A stretch of 39,359 nt of DNA. Source: JAFIEN01 sp051859505. GTDB lineage: Bacteria > Pseudomonadota > Alphaproteobacteria > Rhodobacterales > Rhodobacteraceae. The notes below the pieces were generated by a model, which was given only the letters and a program-made list of their open reading frames with translations, made no database searches and was not told where the DNA came from. The number at the start of each line of letters is the position of its first letter. The stretch's first letter is position 1. The stretch spans positions 1-39,359 of the forward strand of contig JBHYFN010000035.1 of the NCBI GenBank assembly GCA_051859505.1. Reading direction: 5' to 3'. The position numbers and the translations under genes were made by a program. Positions 16,505-24,307 of this stretch are shown here, piece by piece.

Positions 16505-17449
16505 ATGGAAAGGCCGGAAGACAGGTTGGACGAGAGGGCCCAGGCCCGCGTTCCGCCGCAGGATCCCAAGGGCCCTGTTGCGCGCCATCGGCAGGCCATC
16601 GAGGCCCTCGCATCAGAAGCCGTGCGTCGGCTGGCCCGCACGGCGCCGATCGCCGCCCGCCCGGGCGATGTCGTCGTGGACGAAGACCTGCTCGAGGCCT
16701 TCTGCCGCGCGCTTGTCCAGCCAACCCCGTCCGCCGCGCACCAGTTCATCACCGAGCGCCAGGCCGAGGGCGTCACGCGCGATGCCCTGTATCTTGGCTG
16801 CATCTGCGGCGCGGCCCGGCGGCTGGGAGAGGCCTGGGACGAGGACCGGCTTGGGTTTCTGGATGTCACGATGGGAATCGGCCATCTTCACCACCTGATG
16901 CGGAGGCTCCGCACCGAAGGCCCGTCCGGCCGGATTGCGGTCGACGCCCGCCGCTCGGCGCTTTTCGCCACGGTCCCGGGCGAGGATCACAGCATCGGCA
17001 TCACGGTCGCGGCCGACCTCTTCCGCGACAGCGGTTGGGACATCGAGTTGCGCCTCTCGACCGAACATGACGGCCTCGTCGCGCATGTCGACCGCGTGAA
17101 ACCGTCGATAATCGGGCTGTCGCTCAGCACCGAACGCCGGTTCGACGACCTCTGCCGCCTTGTCGCTGCCCTCCGCGACGTCGTGCCGCTTTCCGTCATC
17201 GCAGTGGCGCCGGGCGCGGCTCTTGATGCCGATGCGATCTGCATGCGCGTCGACATCGACTTTGTCTTCCGGGATCTGCAAAGCGCCTATGTCGAACTGG
17301 AGCGCCTGATCCGCCTGCGCGGCTGCCCGACAGACCCGCAGCCCCCGGACCTTGGCGGCCAGGCTGGGGACGGGCCGGGACGGGCCGGGAACGGCCGGGC
17401 GCGTCGAGCCCGAGGGTGCCGTCACACCGGGCGGGCTGCCGGCCGATGA
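16505..17449 (+). CDS. B12-binding regulator resembling PpaA/AerR
   Basis: The 314-residue protein has an N-terminal helical domain (about 20-145; it contains LYLGCICGAARRLGEAW and MGIGHLHHLMRRL) and a Rossmann B12-binding domain (about 150-275). The latter starts at ALFATVPGEDHSIGITVAADLFR, where GEDHSIG corresponds to the cobalamin His loop. This two-domain form is that of PpaA/AerR, cytoplasmic cobalamin proteins that modulate the photosynthesis repressor PpsR/CrtJ. The C-terminal 40 residues are a Gly/Arg-rich tail of doubtful value, with a short tandem repeat (GGGACGGGCC twice) in the DNA. An CTGGAGGGG site precedes the ATG at 16505. No photosynthesis genes are in the window. It could also be a MerR-less light or oxygen sensor for other targets. 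Confidence 0.7.
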   Translation: MERPEDRLDERAQARVPPQDPKGPVARHRQAIEALASEAVRRLARTAPIAARPGDVVVDEDLLEAFCRALVQPTPSAAHQFITERQAEGVTRDALYLGCICGAARRLGEAWDEDRLGFLDVTMGIGHLHHLMRRLRTEGPSGRIAVDARRSALFATVPGEDHSIGITVAADLFRDSGWDIELRLSTEHDGLVAHVDRVKPSIIGLSLSTERRFDDLCRLVAALRDVVPLSVIAVAPGAALDADAICMRVDIDFVFRDLQSAYVELERLIRLRGCPTDPQPPDLGGQAGDGPGRAGNGRARRARGCRHTGRAAGR

Positions 17450-17680
17450 AGCCGCCGCCGCGGTGGCATCGCGGCATTGATCGGAAGCCGCCTGAAGGGG
17501 GGAGGCAAGGCGGGGGTGCCGTCTGCCGTCAGGCATCCCGCAAGAGCCTGTCCAGGGCTGCGCAAGGACGGGTGATGCCGCACCGACCAGCCGGAAGGGA
17601 CAGGCATCTTCCGTGATTGCGGCCGCAGGACCGACCGAGAGGCGGGCTTGCCGCGACCCCGGCCGTCGCTTCTGCGCGCC

Positions 17681-19675
17681 CTATGTCCGCTTCTTCTTGC
17701 CGCGCTTGGTTGGCGCAGGGCCGGACGGCGGGCGGCGGTCCCGTTTGTTTCCTGTCGGCTTGCCGGGTCGGCGGGGCTTGGCGGCCGTCTTGGGCGCGTC
17801 GTCGGGCTGTGCAGGCGCCCGGGCCTTCTGGGCCTTCTGCCCCGGTTTCCAGCGCGGCTTGACGCGCGGCGTCTGGGTCGGGACCGGCGGCTCGGATGAC
17901 CCCTCCGGGGGACTGGCGGGCGGCGCTTTGGCCGCGCGTTCCGGTGCGGGTGACGATGGGGGTGGCGATGCGGGTGACGATACGGGTGCGGGCTTGCCGG
18001 TGCGGCCAGGCTTGCCGGGTTTGCCGGGTTTGCCGGGTTTGCGTGAGGCAGGGGGGGCAGGGGGGGCAGGCCTGTCGTCGAGCGACGGTTCGCCCTGAAG
18101 CCGATGCATTGTCAGGCCCGGGGCGATCTCGAAGCTGGCGCCAAATTGCGGCGCCGCCTTCGCGGCGATCTGGACGAAGGTCACCTGGCCGCGCAGGCGG
18201 ATCGCGCCGATGGACTCGCGGGTGATCCCGCCGGCTTCGCAAAGCTTCGGCAACAGCCAGCGCGCCTCTGCCCGGCCGTCACGGCCAAGCGGCAGTTCGA
18301 ACCACACCGAAGCGCCGAAATCGCGCGTCGCGCGCGGCGCAGGCGTGCCCTGGGGCGGCGCGACCTCGGCCAGCTCTTCGGGGGGCGGACGGCCCTCGCG
18401 CCACAGGCGGATGAAGGCGGCGGCCACCTGCTCGGGCCCGACCCGCGCCAGCAGGTCGCGGGCGAGGGCCATGTCCTGCGGCGGTTCGGACAGCGCCGGA
18501 TGCGCCAGCATCCGTATGTCGTCCTGCGCGCGCACCTCTTCGGCCGAGGGCGCCTCGCCCCATTCGGCCACCACCTTCGCCCCCTGCAGCAGACGCTGCG
18601 CCTTGCGATATTCGGACGGCGCGACGATCAGCGCCGAGACCCCCTTGGCGCCGGCCCGGCCGGTACGCCCCGAGCGGTGCAGCAGCGTCTCGGAATTGCT
18701 TGGCAGGTCGGCATGGATCACCAGCTCGAGCCCCGGAAGGTCGATGCCGCGGGCCGCGACATCGGTTGCGATGCACACCCGCGACCGGCCGTCGCGCAGG
18801 GCCTGCAGCGCGTGGGTCCGCTCCTGCTGCGACAGCTCGCCCGACAGCGCCACCGCGCGGAAGCCGCGGTTGTTCATCCGCGCCAGCAAGTGGTTCACAT
18901 TTGCCCGCGTCTTGCAGAACACGATGGCGGTGCGCGCCTCGTGCAGCCGCAAGAGGTTGAAGATCGCATTCTCGCGGTCGCGCGGGGCGACGGAGAGCGC
19001 GCGATAGGTGATGTCGCCGTGCTGGCGCGCCTCGCCCATCGCCGCGAGGCGCAATCCGTCGCGTTGGAACTCGCGCGCCAGCTTTTCGATGGCCGCGGGC
19101 ACGGTGGCGGAAAACATCAGCGTCCGGCGGTCTTGCGGCGCGCGCTGCAGGATGAACTCCAGATCCTCGCGAAAGCCGAGGTCGAGCATCTCGTCGGCCT
19201 CGTCCAGCACCGCGACGCGCAGCAGCGACAGGTCAAGCCCGCCGCGGTCGATATGGTCGCGCAACCGCCCGGGCGTGCCGACCACGATCTGCGCACCCCG
19301 CTCGAGCGCGCGACGCTCGGTGCGGTAGTCCATGCCGCCCACGCAGGTCGCGATGCGGGCGCCGGTGGCGGCGTAAAGCCAGCCCAGTTCCGCCGCCACC
19401 TGCAGCGCAAGCTCGCGCGTGGGCGCGATGGCCAGCGCGCGCGGCGCCGTCCCCGCCGTCAGCCACCCGTCGTCTTCCAGCAGATCGGGAGCGACCGCGA
19501 TGCCGAAGGCGACGGTCTTGCCCGATCCCGTCTGCGCCGACACGAGCAGGTCGCGGCCCGTCGCCTCGGGGGCCAGCACGGCACGTTGCACCGAGGTCAG
19601 CGTCTCGTAACCGCGTTCACGCAGCGCAGCGGCGAGGGGCGCTGCGATTTCGGTTTCGGCTACTTTTTCGGTCAA
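17681..19675 (-). CDS. DEAD-box RNA helicase with disordered basic tail
   Basis: The 664-residue protein has all helicase motifs: AQTGSGKT (about 47-54), PTRELALQ, TPGRL, VLDEADEML, SAT, ATDVAARGIDLP and HRSGRTGRAG. A DbpA-type RNA-binding domain follows at about 480-560. The last 100 residues are Pro/Lys/Arg-rich and disordered and contain a GKP repeat encoded by a 9-base tandem repeat (18012-18038). Such helicases unwind rRNA or mRNA in ribosome assembly or RNA decay. The only start that keeps the conserved N-terminus is a TTG at 19675, without a good ribosome-binding site. A promoter lies about 100 bases upstream (19771-19797). Confidence 0.93.
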   Translation of the reverse strand: MTEKVAETEIAAPLAAALRERGYETLTSVQRAVLAPEATGRDLLVSAQTGSGKTVAFGIAVAPDLLEDDGWLTAGTAPRALAIAPTRELALQVAAELGWLYAATGARIATCVGGMDYRTERRALERGAQIVVGTPGRLRDHIDRGGLDLSLLRVAVLDEADEMLDLGFREDLEFILQRAPQDRRTLMFSATVPAAIEKLAREFQRDGLRLAAMGEARQHGDITYRALSVAPRDRENAIFNLLRLHEARTAIVFCKTRANVNHLLARMNNRGFRAVALSGELSQQERTHALQALRDGRSRVCIATDVAARGIDLPGLELVIHADLPSNSETLLHRSGRTGRAGAKGVSALIVAPSEYRKAQRLLQGAKVVAEWGEAPSAEEVRAQDDIRMLAHPALSEPPQDMALARDLLARVGPEQVAAAFIRLWREGRPPPEELAEVAPPQGTPAPRATRDFGASVWFELPLGRDGRAEARWLLPKLCEAGGITRESIGAIRLRGQVTFVQIAAKAAPQFGASFEIAPGLTMHRLQGEPSLDDRPAPPAPPASRKPGKPGKPGKPGRTGKPAPVSSPASPPPSSPAPERAAKAPPASPPEGSSEPPVPTQTPRVKPRWKPGQKAQKARAPAQPDDAPKTAAKPRRPGKPTGNKRDRRPPSGPAPTKRGKKKRT

Positions 19676-19770
19676 TGGGGTCTGCCTGATTGGGGGCTCT
19701 GGGCCAGGTTCACGGCTCCGTCACTGCGGCGCCAGGTGCCGCTTGGATCGCGATCAACCGATCCATTGCC

Positions 19771-19797
19771 CTAGCGCCCCCGGGGTCACTTTGTCAA
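19771..19797 (-). promoter_or_regulatory. Probable sigma70 promoter of the helicase gene
   Basis: On the minus strand a perfect -35 TTGACA (19797-19792) is followed after 17-18 bases by a weak -10 (CTAGGG or TAGGGC). It would give a leader of about 90 bases before the TTG start at 19675. Confidence 0.45.
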
Positions 19798-20035
19798 AGG
19801 CTGTTCTGCCGCAGGTGTCCAACCGGCGCGCGCGGAGGCGCCATTGGCGAGGAGGTGCCTGCCAAGGGCGGAAGGCCGCATGCGCCATGGCGATAAGGGC
19901 TGGGCAGCCGGGAGATGGCCAGTGTCGCAGAGCGCGAGCCGCGCCGACCGTCGGGCCGGAGGCGGTTGCGTGCCCGCGTTGGGCCGCTCGCGACCAGTCT
20001 GCGGTGATGTCAGCGCACCCCAACCGCCACCAAAA

Positions 20036-20085
20036 ATACCGCTCCACCCCCACTGCCTGCTCAAAGGCCCGTGCACCCTGCTGTG
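20036..20085 (-). pseudogene. Remnant of a small membrane-protein gene
   Basis: The minus strand encodes GARAFEQAVGVERY, which resembles GAPAFVLAVGVERY at the C-terminus of the small protein at 38340-38636. The DNA of the two places (20036-20081 and 38373-38418) agrees at about 34 of 46 positions. No membrane helices or start are recognisable here, so this is at best a 3' scrap. The rest of 19798-20202 shows no gene. Confidence 0.35.
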
Positions 20086-20202
20086 GGACCGGCGCGACAT
20101 CGACCGCTGAAAGGCTTTCAAGCCTGTCCCCGAAACGCGTCAGACCCGATCCGACTGAGGACCGGACATGACCACAACAACCAACCATATCAGCTTGTTA
20201 AG

Positions 20203-20250
20203 TGGTGCCCGGGGGCGGAATCGAACCACCGACACGAGGATTTTCAATCC
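20203..20250 (-). tRNA. 3' half of tRNA-Phe (GAA), candidate attachment site
   Basis: The minus strand reads, 5' to 3', GGATTGAAAATCC, then a short variable region, a T-arm with GGTTCGATTCC, and the acceptor end CCCGGGCACCA. The loop TTGAAAA with anticodon GAA identifies tRNA-Phe, and the CCA is encoded. The D-arm and the 5' acceptor strand are absent: beyond 20251 the sequence no longer pairs or resembles a tRNA. A tRNA 3' half of this sort is the duplicate left by a tyrosine-recombinase element that integrated into the gene. By orientation the intact copy should lie to the right, with the element in between. Confidence 0.8.
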
Positions 20251-20460
20251 CAAATTGTGGATGGACGATCAGGCGGTTACGGGCGAAATTTCTGTCAAAC
20301 CCACCACGGAAGATCAGGCACTTAGCGGCCGATTGTCAAACCATTTGCGGGCCCGAAAAGAGGCTTTTTGCGGATGGTGCGGCGGCGTTTTCCGTTCTGT
20401 CAAGCGGAATTATCCGCCGCCTTTGACGCGCTGGCGCTTCCCCTTCCCGGGGGCCTGCAC

Positions 20461-21318
20461 ATGAGCTGGAAGGTCGCCAATCTCTGCGCCGATCGCATCT
20501 TCGGCAGCGCCGCGCGCAAGCAGATCATAATGTTCCTGGCCGACAAGGCGAGCGATGACGGCTCGGGCATCTGGTGTTCCAAGGGCACGATCCAGCGGCA
20601 CACCGAACTGGGTGAAAGCACGGTCAAGCGGACCATCATCGACTTCCTGCGCGAGGGCATCCTGATCGAGACCGGGCGGCGTCCCTGCAAGAACGGGTTC
20701 ACCGTGATCTACCGGATCGTGTTGGACAGGGTCATGACCTTGGAAAGCTCCGCCGAACCCGACGAAGGAACGGGGTCCACAGTGGACCCCGTCCAGCGTG
20801 ACCCCGGTAGGGGGTCCAGGGTGGACGGGGTACGGGGTCCACGGTGGACCCCAAACCACCCTGAAACCATCCTTAAATCACCTACGCGCAAGCGCGCGGA
20901 GGCGGCGGTGGATGAAAGGGTTGAAAGGATCTGGGCGGCCTACCCGAAGGACCGGCAGCGCGGAAAGGCGGCGAGCGTGAGCGCGATTGCCGAGGCGCTG
21001 GCCGATGGGGTCAACTCGGACGACCTGCTCCGCGCCGTGCAGGCATACGCGACCGAGAGCGCGGGCTTCACCCGCTCGAAGGTCTGTTTCTCGGACAACT
21101 GGTTCGCAAGCCGCCGCTGGCAGCGCTTCCTTGAGGTGATGGCCGAGGAACGGCAGGCGCAGAAGGCGCTGGCCGCTGATCACCACGCCCGGCTGGCCGC
21201 ATGGGTCCGCGACCGCAGCCCGATGTGCAAACACATCACCGCCCCACAGGTGACGGCGCTGGTGGCTGCAGGGCTGGTGACCGATGGCCAGCTTCGTGCG
21301 GCGGGTTTGGCGGGATGA
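20461..21318 (+). CDS. Phage/plasmid-type replication initiation protein
   Basis: This 285-residue protein has an N-terminal winged-helix domain (ADRIFGSAARKQIIMFLADK, then SKGTIQRHTELGESTVKRTI) followed by a Gly/Pro/Arg linker (about 100-140) and a C-terminal helical domain (AYPKDRQRGKAASVSAIAEAL, DNWFASRRWQRFLE). The organisation recalls lambda O-type and alphaproteobacterial prophage replication proteins. The linker DNA contains palindromic repeats (20772-20852) that may be the origin. The ATG at 20461 opens the conserved domain. A 14-base palindrome upstream (20404-20417, GCGGA-ATTA-TCCGC) may be an operator. There is no helicase loader gene next to it. Confidence 0.7.
   Translation: MSWKVANLCADRIFGSAARKQIIMFLADKASDDGSGIWCSKGTIQRHTELGESTVKRTIIDFLREGILIETGRRPCKNGFTVIYRIVLDRVMTLESSAEPDEGTGSTVDPVQRDPGRGSRVDGVRGPRWTPNHPETILKSPTRKRAEAAVDERVERIWAAYPKDRQRGKAASVSAIAEALADGVNSDDLLRAVQAYATESAGFTRSKVCFSDNWFASRRWQRFLEVMAEERQAQKALAADHHARLAAWVRDRSPMCKHITAPQVTALVAAGLVTDGQLRAAGLAG
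20772..20852 (+). repeat. Iteron-like palindromes inside the replication gene
   Basis: Two copies of the perfect palindrome GGGGTCCAC-A/G-GTGGACCCC (20772-20790 and 20834-20852) flank two degenerate copies (about 20789-20805 and 20811-20830). Spacing is about 20 bases. They fall in the flexible linker of the replication protein, as origin iterons do in lambda O. Confidence 0.6.
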
Positions 21319-21557
21319 GCGGCGCGTTCTCTGCAAATTGCGCCGCGCGTAGCGTCCCGAGCCTCGCGCATTCTGGACCGCGCGCTCTGTACCGCGTCCC
21401 CTGCGCCGCGCCTTCCGCAGCGCGCATCGCGTCCTTTGCGCCGCGTTTCCGGCCCCGTGCTGTGCGCATCGCGTTTCCCGCATCGCGTCCCCTGCACCCC
21501 GTCCAACCAAGCAAACCGACCGAAACGGACTCCAAGCCCCTGATCCGCCTCCGCTGA
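21315..21557 (+). CDS. Possible small basic protein overlapping the repeat block
   Basis: An ATG at 21315 overlaps the replication gene stop as ATGA and opens an 80-residue frame rich in Arg, Ala and Pro (RVPCAAPSAARIASFAPRF). The composition is that of the underlying degenerate 14-base repeats, and no domain is recognisable. The coupled start is the only argument for translation. It may equally be non-coding. Confidence 0.2.
   Translation: MSGAFSANCAARSVPSLAHSGPRALYRVPCAAPSAARIASFAPRFRPRAVRIAFPASRPLHPVQPSKPTETDSKPLIRLR
21323..21497 (+). repeat. Degenerate 14-base direct repeats
   Basis: Units related to CGCGTCCCCTGCGC occur at 21323, 21393, 21428, 21442, 21470 and 21484, the last two directly abutting. 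They fill the space between the replication gene and the next gene. They could be binding sites of an origin or partition system, or simple repeat expansion. Confidence 0.45.
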
Positions 21558-21614
21558 CGCTGGGAGGCGGGGGGCTTGGAGGAAGTTGGCAAGAAATAGG
21601 AACGTAAACTTCAC

Positions 21615-22190
21615 ATGCGCCACCATCGCAAACTGACCGATGACGAACGCCGCCAGATCATCGAGGCCCGCGCCGGGGGCACTTCAGCCTCCGCGCTGGC
21701 CCGCCGCTTCGGCGTCTCGACCCGGACGATCCACAACACGCTGAGCCGGGCCAAAGGCGCGCGGCCTGCTCTTACCAGAACAATCAGCACCCGCCTGAGC
21801 GCGCGCCAGCTGGCAGGGTTCCATGCCGCACTGGCACGTCGCGGCATCACCGATCAACCCGCCGCCCTGGGCCGCCTGATGGGGGCGGCCGATATCCTGC
21901 TGCGCCCGGCCGATCCGGTTGTGGTCGATCACCTGCAGGCCTGGGGGGCGCAGGTCGCCACCGAGGGCGCCGCAGTCAACCACATCGCCCGCAAGCTGAA
22001 CGAAGCCAAGCTTCGCGGCCGCCCGATGCCTTTCACCCATGACGACATGACCACGATCCGCACCTTCGCCGGGGGCCTGGTCGAATTCGCCGAGGCGTTT
22101 CGCAGTCTGTGGGAAGCACAACTGGCCGCAAAGGCGCGCGAGGTCGACAAGGCGTTGGAGGGGTTGGCCGCAGATGCTCCGGAGCCCTAA
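21615..22190 (+). CDS. HTH protein with MobC/VirD1-like C-terminal part
   Basis: The 191-residue protein begins with a resolvase/transposase-type HTH (DDERRQIIEARAGGTSASAL, ARRFGVSTRTIHNTLSRAKG). From about residue 55 the sequence changes to ARQLAGFHAALARRGITDQ, then ATEGAAVNHIARKLNEAKLRG, which resembles the G-x-N-x-N-Q-I-A-R-x-L-N motif of MobC-type relaxosome proteins. Such proteins help a relaxase nick plasmid oriT. No relaxase gene follows. Instead the stop overlaps the stop of the convergent hipA gene by three bases. The identification of the C-terminal half is by motif only. Confidence 0.5.
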   Translation: MRHHRKLTDDERRQIIEARAGGTSASALARRFGVSTRTIHNTLSRAKGARPALTRTISTRLSARQLAGFHAALARRGITDQPAALGRLMGAADILLRPADPVVVDHLQAWGAQVATEGAAVNHIARKLNEAKLRGRPMPFTHDDMTTIRTFAGGLVEFAEAFRSLWEAQLAAKAREVDKALEGLAADAPEP

Positions 22191-23512
22191 AGCAGGTCCC
22201 GCATCTGCGCCGCCCGCTGTGTCGCATCGCTTGCGATCGGCTCGCTGACCGCCGCCGGGACCTGATCGCCCACCGCCAGAAGCGTCCGTTCCAGCGCAGG
22301 GCCCAGCCGATCTACCATGTCCTGCAGCAGCTCCAGGGCGCGGCCCTTGGGCAGACCCGCCGCGCGGCCTTCGGCCTCGAAATGCCGGGGCACGATCTCG
22401 TCGATGCCGTAATGGCCATCGATCGACATGGCGAGGCGGTAGCGCTTGCGCTGCAACCGGCCCGCGCGGACGACCGGGGCGACGCTCAGGATGTCATAGA
22501 GGGGCGCGAGCGTGAACCGCGCCCGGCGCCCCAGGCGCAGGCTGAAGTTCTTGGCGTGCCCGTCCGAGGCCCCGATCAGGAAGAAGAAGATCTGCGCCCG
22601 GAAGAACGTCTCCCGATCCTCGATGGGCGTGTCGGATTCCCGCAGAAGCTCCATGATCTGCGCGATACCGGGGCCGCCCAGCCTCTGGTATTTCATGGCA
22701 GAAGGATAGCCCAACGACTGGCAGATATCTTCCTGCGGCAGGCGTTTCAGGGTGTCGCCCTGCCAGACGCGGTCGAACCGTTCGACTGACAGAACGACCT
22801 GCCCGGACAGGGTGAGCTTCTCGACATGCGCGAAGGGCAGGCCGATTTCGCCAGCCAGGGTCATGCAGAACAACTCGTTCTCGACGCTGTCGCTCAGGTC
22901 GATCTGCTCGGGACCGGGAATGATGCCCATGGGCGTCTTGAAGATATGGCTGGTCGGCGTGATGCCCCGCGGCTTGGCCCACTGTCCGTGGATCCGCAGA
23001 TAGGCCGTCTTCTCCTGCGCGCCGGCGATGGAAATCCGGAAATCCTCGTCTTCACCAAGGGCGAGCGGCGCGGTGGCGAGGTTCTTCAGGTCGGTAACCA
23101 TTTCCTCTTCGGAAATGACGCGATACTGCATGTCCTGCTCGGACGGTGTTTCATCCACCGGCAGGAATTGCAGCGCACCAACACAGTCGCGCCCGAGCAC
23201 GGACAACAGAGAGAACACATCCTTGCCTTGCGCCCCGACGCGCGCGGCGATCTTCTCGCGCAGCTCGCCTTCGGCATCGGGCAGGAGGTTGTCGAAGGCG
23301 GCGACAACGGGATCGCCCTGCCATTTGAGCCTGGTCAGCGGCAGGGCACTGGCAACCGGAAAAGCGGCCTCGGACGCCAGCCAGTCAGGATCGTAGGAGA
23401 AGGCGATGGCCCCATCGGTTGCGCGGGTCAGCGTGCCCACCCGCGCCCTTTCGTACCAGACGGCTGTCTTGCTTTGGCGTGTGCGTCGGCCCGCGCGGGC
23501 GATGCGTGCCAT
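22187..23512 (-). CDS. hipA: HipA-type serine/threonine kinase toxin (module 1)
   Basis: The 441-residue protein has the full HipA layout: N-terminal subdomain 1 (NLLPDAEGELREKIAARVG), ISIAGAQEKTA near residue 160 with the Ser that autophosphorylates in E. coli HipA, GITPTSHIFK, then the catalytic segment FLIGASDGHAKNFSL near 313-326 and the DFG-like PLYDILS. All kinase residues look intact. HipA toxins phosphorylate aminoacyl-tRNA synthetases and cause growth arrest. It is preceded by its hipB antitoxin one base upstream. The start ATG is at 23512. Its 3' end touches the convergent MobC-like gene. It is clearly different from the second HipA in this window. Confidence 0.93.
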   Translation of the reverse strand: MARIARAGRRTRQSKTAVWYERARVGTLTRATDGAIAFSYDPDWLASEAAFPVASALPLTRLKWQGDPVVAAFDNLLPDAEGELREKIAARVGAQGKDVFSLLSVLGRDCVGALQFLPVDETPSEQDMQYRVISEEEMVTDLKNLATAPLALGEDEDFRISIAGAQEKTAYLRIHGQWAKPRGITPTSHIFKTPMGIIPGPEQIDLSDSVENELFCMTLAGEIGLPFAHVEKLTLSGQVVLSVERFDRVWQGDTLKRLPQEDICQSLGYPSAMKYQRLGGPGIAQIMELLRESDTPIEDRETFFRAQIFFFLIGASDGHAKNFSLRLGRRARFTLAPLYDILSVAPVVRAGRLQRKRYRLAMSIDGHYGIDEIVPRHFEAEGRAAGLPKGRALELLQDMVDRLGPALERTLLAVGDQVPAAVSEPIASDATQRAAQMRDLL

Positions 23513-23513
23513 T

Positions 23514-23762
23514 TTATGGCTGCCCACGGTCGGCGATACGATCCGTCGCGGACAGTTCCGCACCTAGGGCCTCGAGAAGGCGCAGGTAGACGTCAAGGCT
23601 GACGGATACGACGCCGTTCTCGATGTCGGAAATGGTGGACTGCGCCGTTCCCGTCATCTCGCCAAGCTGCTTCTGGCTGATCTTCCGCGCCGCTCGCCGC
23701 GCCTTCAGCACGGCCCCAGCTTGGCGGAGGCTTCGGATGGGGTATGCGGGCAGGGTATCCAT
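23514..23762 (-). CDS. hipB: HipB-type antitoxin (module 1)
   Basis: This 82-residue XRE-type HTH protein (KISQKQLGEMTGTAQSTISD, IENGVVSVSLDVYLRLLEAL) is the expected antitoxin and autorepressor of the adjacent hipA. ATG 23762 was chosen. A TTG at 23780 would add six residues and lies within the promoter. The predicted transcription start falls at or next to the ATG, so the mRNA may be leaderless. The stop lies one base before the hipA start. Palindromic operator candidates are upstream. Confidence 0.85.
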   Translation of the reverse strand: MDTLPAYPIRSLRQAGAVLKARRAARKISQKQLGEMTGTAQSTISDIENGVVSVSLDVYLRLLEALGAELSATDRIADRGQP

Positions 23763-23768
23763 CGCATT

Positions 23769-23840
23769 TTGATAGCTCAAGGGCGTTATTTTGTCAATAT
23801 AGCTCCGGAGATATAAATTCTACAGATAGCCCGTGAGCTA
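23769..23840 (-). promoter_or_regulatory. hipBA module 1 promoter and operators
   Basis: On the minus strand -35 TTGACA (23797-23792) and -10 TATCAA (23774-23769) are spaced by 17 bases. Two similar dyads, TAGCTCCGGAGATA (23800-23813) and TAGCCCGTGAGCTA (23827-23840), with centres 27 bases apart, fit a TAGCTC-N2-GAGCTA operator for HipB. The -10 ends only seven bases before the ATG at 23762. Confidence 0.5.
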
Positions 23841-24022
23841 ATTTTCGGCCTCTGCGCGTGGGTAAAACTCATGCCGACCGGCATCAAGCAGCCATGCCAT
23901 ACACGGTCGACGATCCACCACCACTCGCCCGGCAGAAGGCAAAGACGAACGAAGATGGAAAATGTCTTCGGGATCATAAATCGAGATTATTACCCACAGA
24001 ACATATTGACTCCATATGATCC

Positions 24023-24041
24023 CCCGATCATCGTCATCGGG
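24023..24041. promoter_or_regulatory. Inverted repeat upstream of hipBA module 2
   Basis: CCCGAT-N7-ATCGGG lies 15 bases before the start of the second hipB and is a likely operator. It differs from the operator candidates of module 1. No good promoter hexamers could be fixed. The rest of 23841-24022 is comparatively AT-rich and has no gene. Confidence 0.4.
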
Positions 24042-24055
24042 AAAGGATCACCCCG

Positions 24056-24307
24056 ATGGATCAGATCGCCCGCACCACCAAGGACCTCGGCCAGACCCTG
24101 CGCGCCGCCCGCAAGGCCAAGGGTCTGACGCAGGCCGAGCTTGCCGCCCGCGCGGGCGTCTGGCAGCGCACGGTGTCGAACATCGAGACCGGCGCCAGCG
24201 GCGCCAAGGTGGACACGATCTTCGACCTGCTGGCAGCGCTCGACCTCGAACTGCGGATCGTGCCGCGCAGCAAGATGACCCCGCGTGATCTCGAGGACAT
24301 CTTCTGA
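24056..24307 (+). CDS. hipB: HipB-type antitoxin (module 2)
   Basis: This 83-residue XRE HTH protein (TLRAARKAKGLTQAELAARA, VWQRTVSNIETGASG) has the extended C-terminal strand typical of HipB (LDLELRIVPRSK). It should neutralise the next gene's kinase and repress the operon. The ATG at 24056 follows an AAAGGATC region. Its stop shares one base with the hipA start (TGATG). It is only distantly similar to the HipB of module 1. Confidence 0.92.
   Translation: MDQIARTTKDLGQTLRAARKAKGLTQAELAARAGVWQRTVSNIETGASGAKVDTIFDLLAALDLELRIVPRSKMTPRDLEDIF

Noticed and set aside
20168..20464. Open frame with RGRNRTTDTRIFN next to the tRNA fragment
   Set aside because: This peptide is the familiar spurious translation of a tRNA-Phe 3' end on the opposite strand. 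It is not a gene.
20461..22190. CRISPR-like repeats
   Set aside because: The repeats at 20772 and 21323 have no uniform unit-spacer pattern and no cas genes are near.
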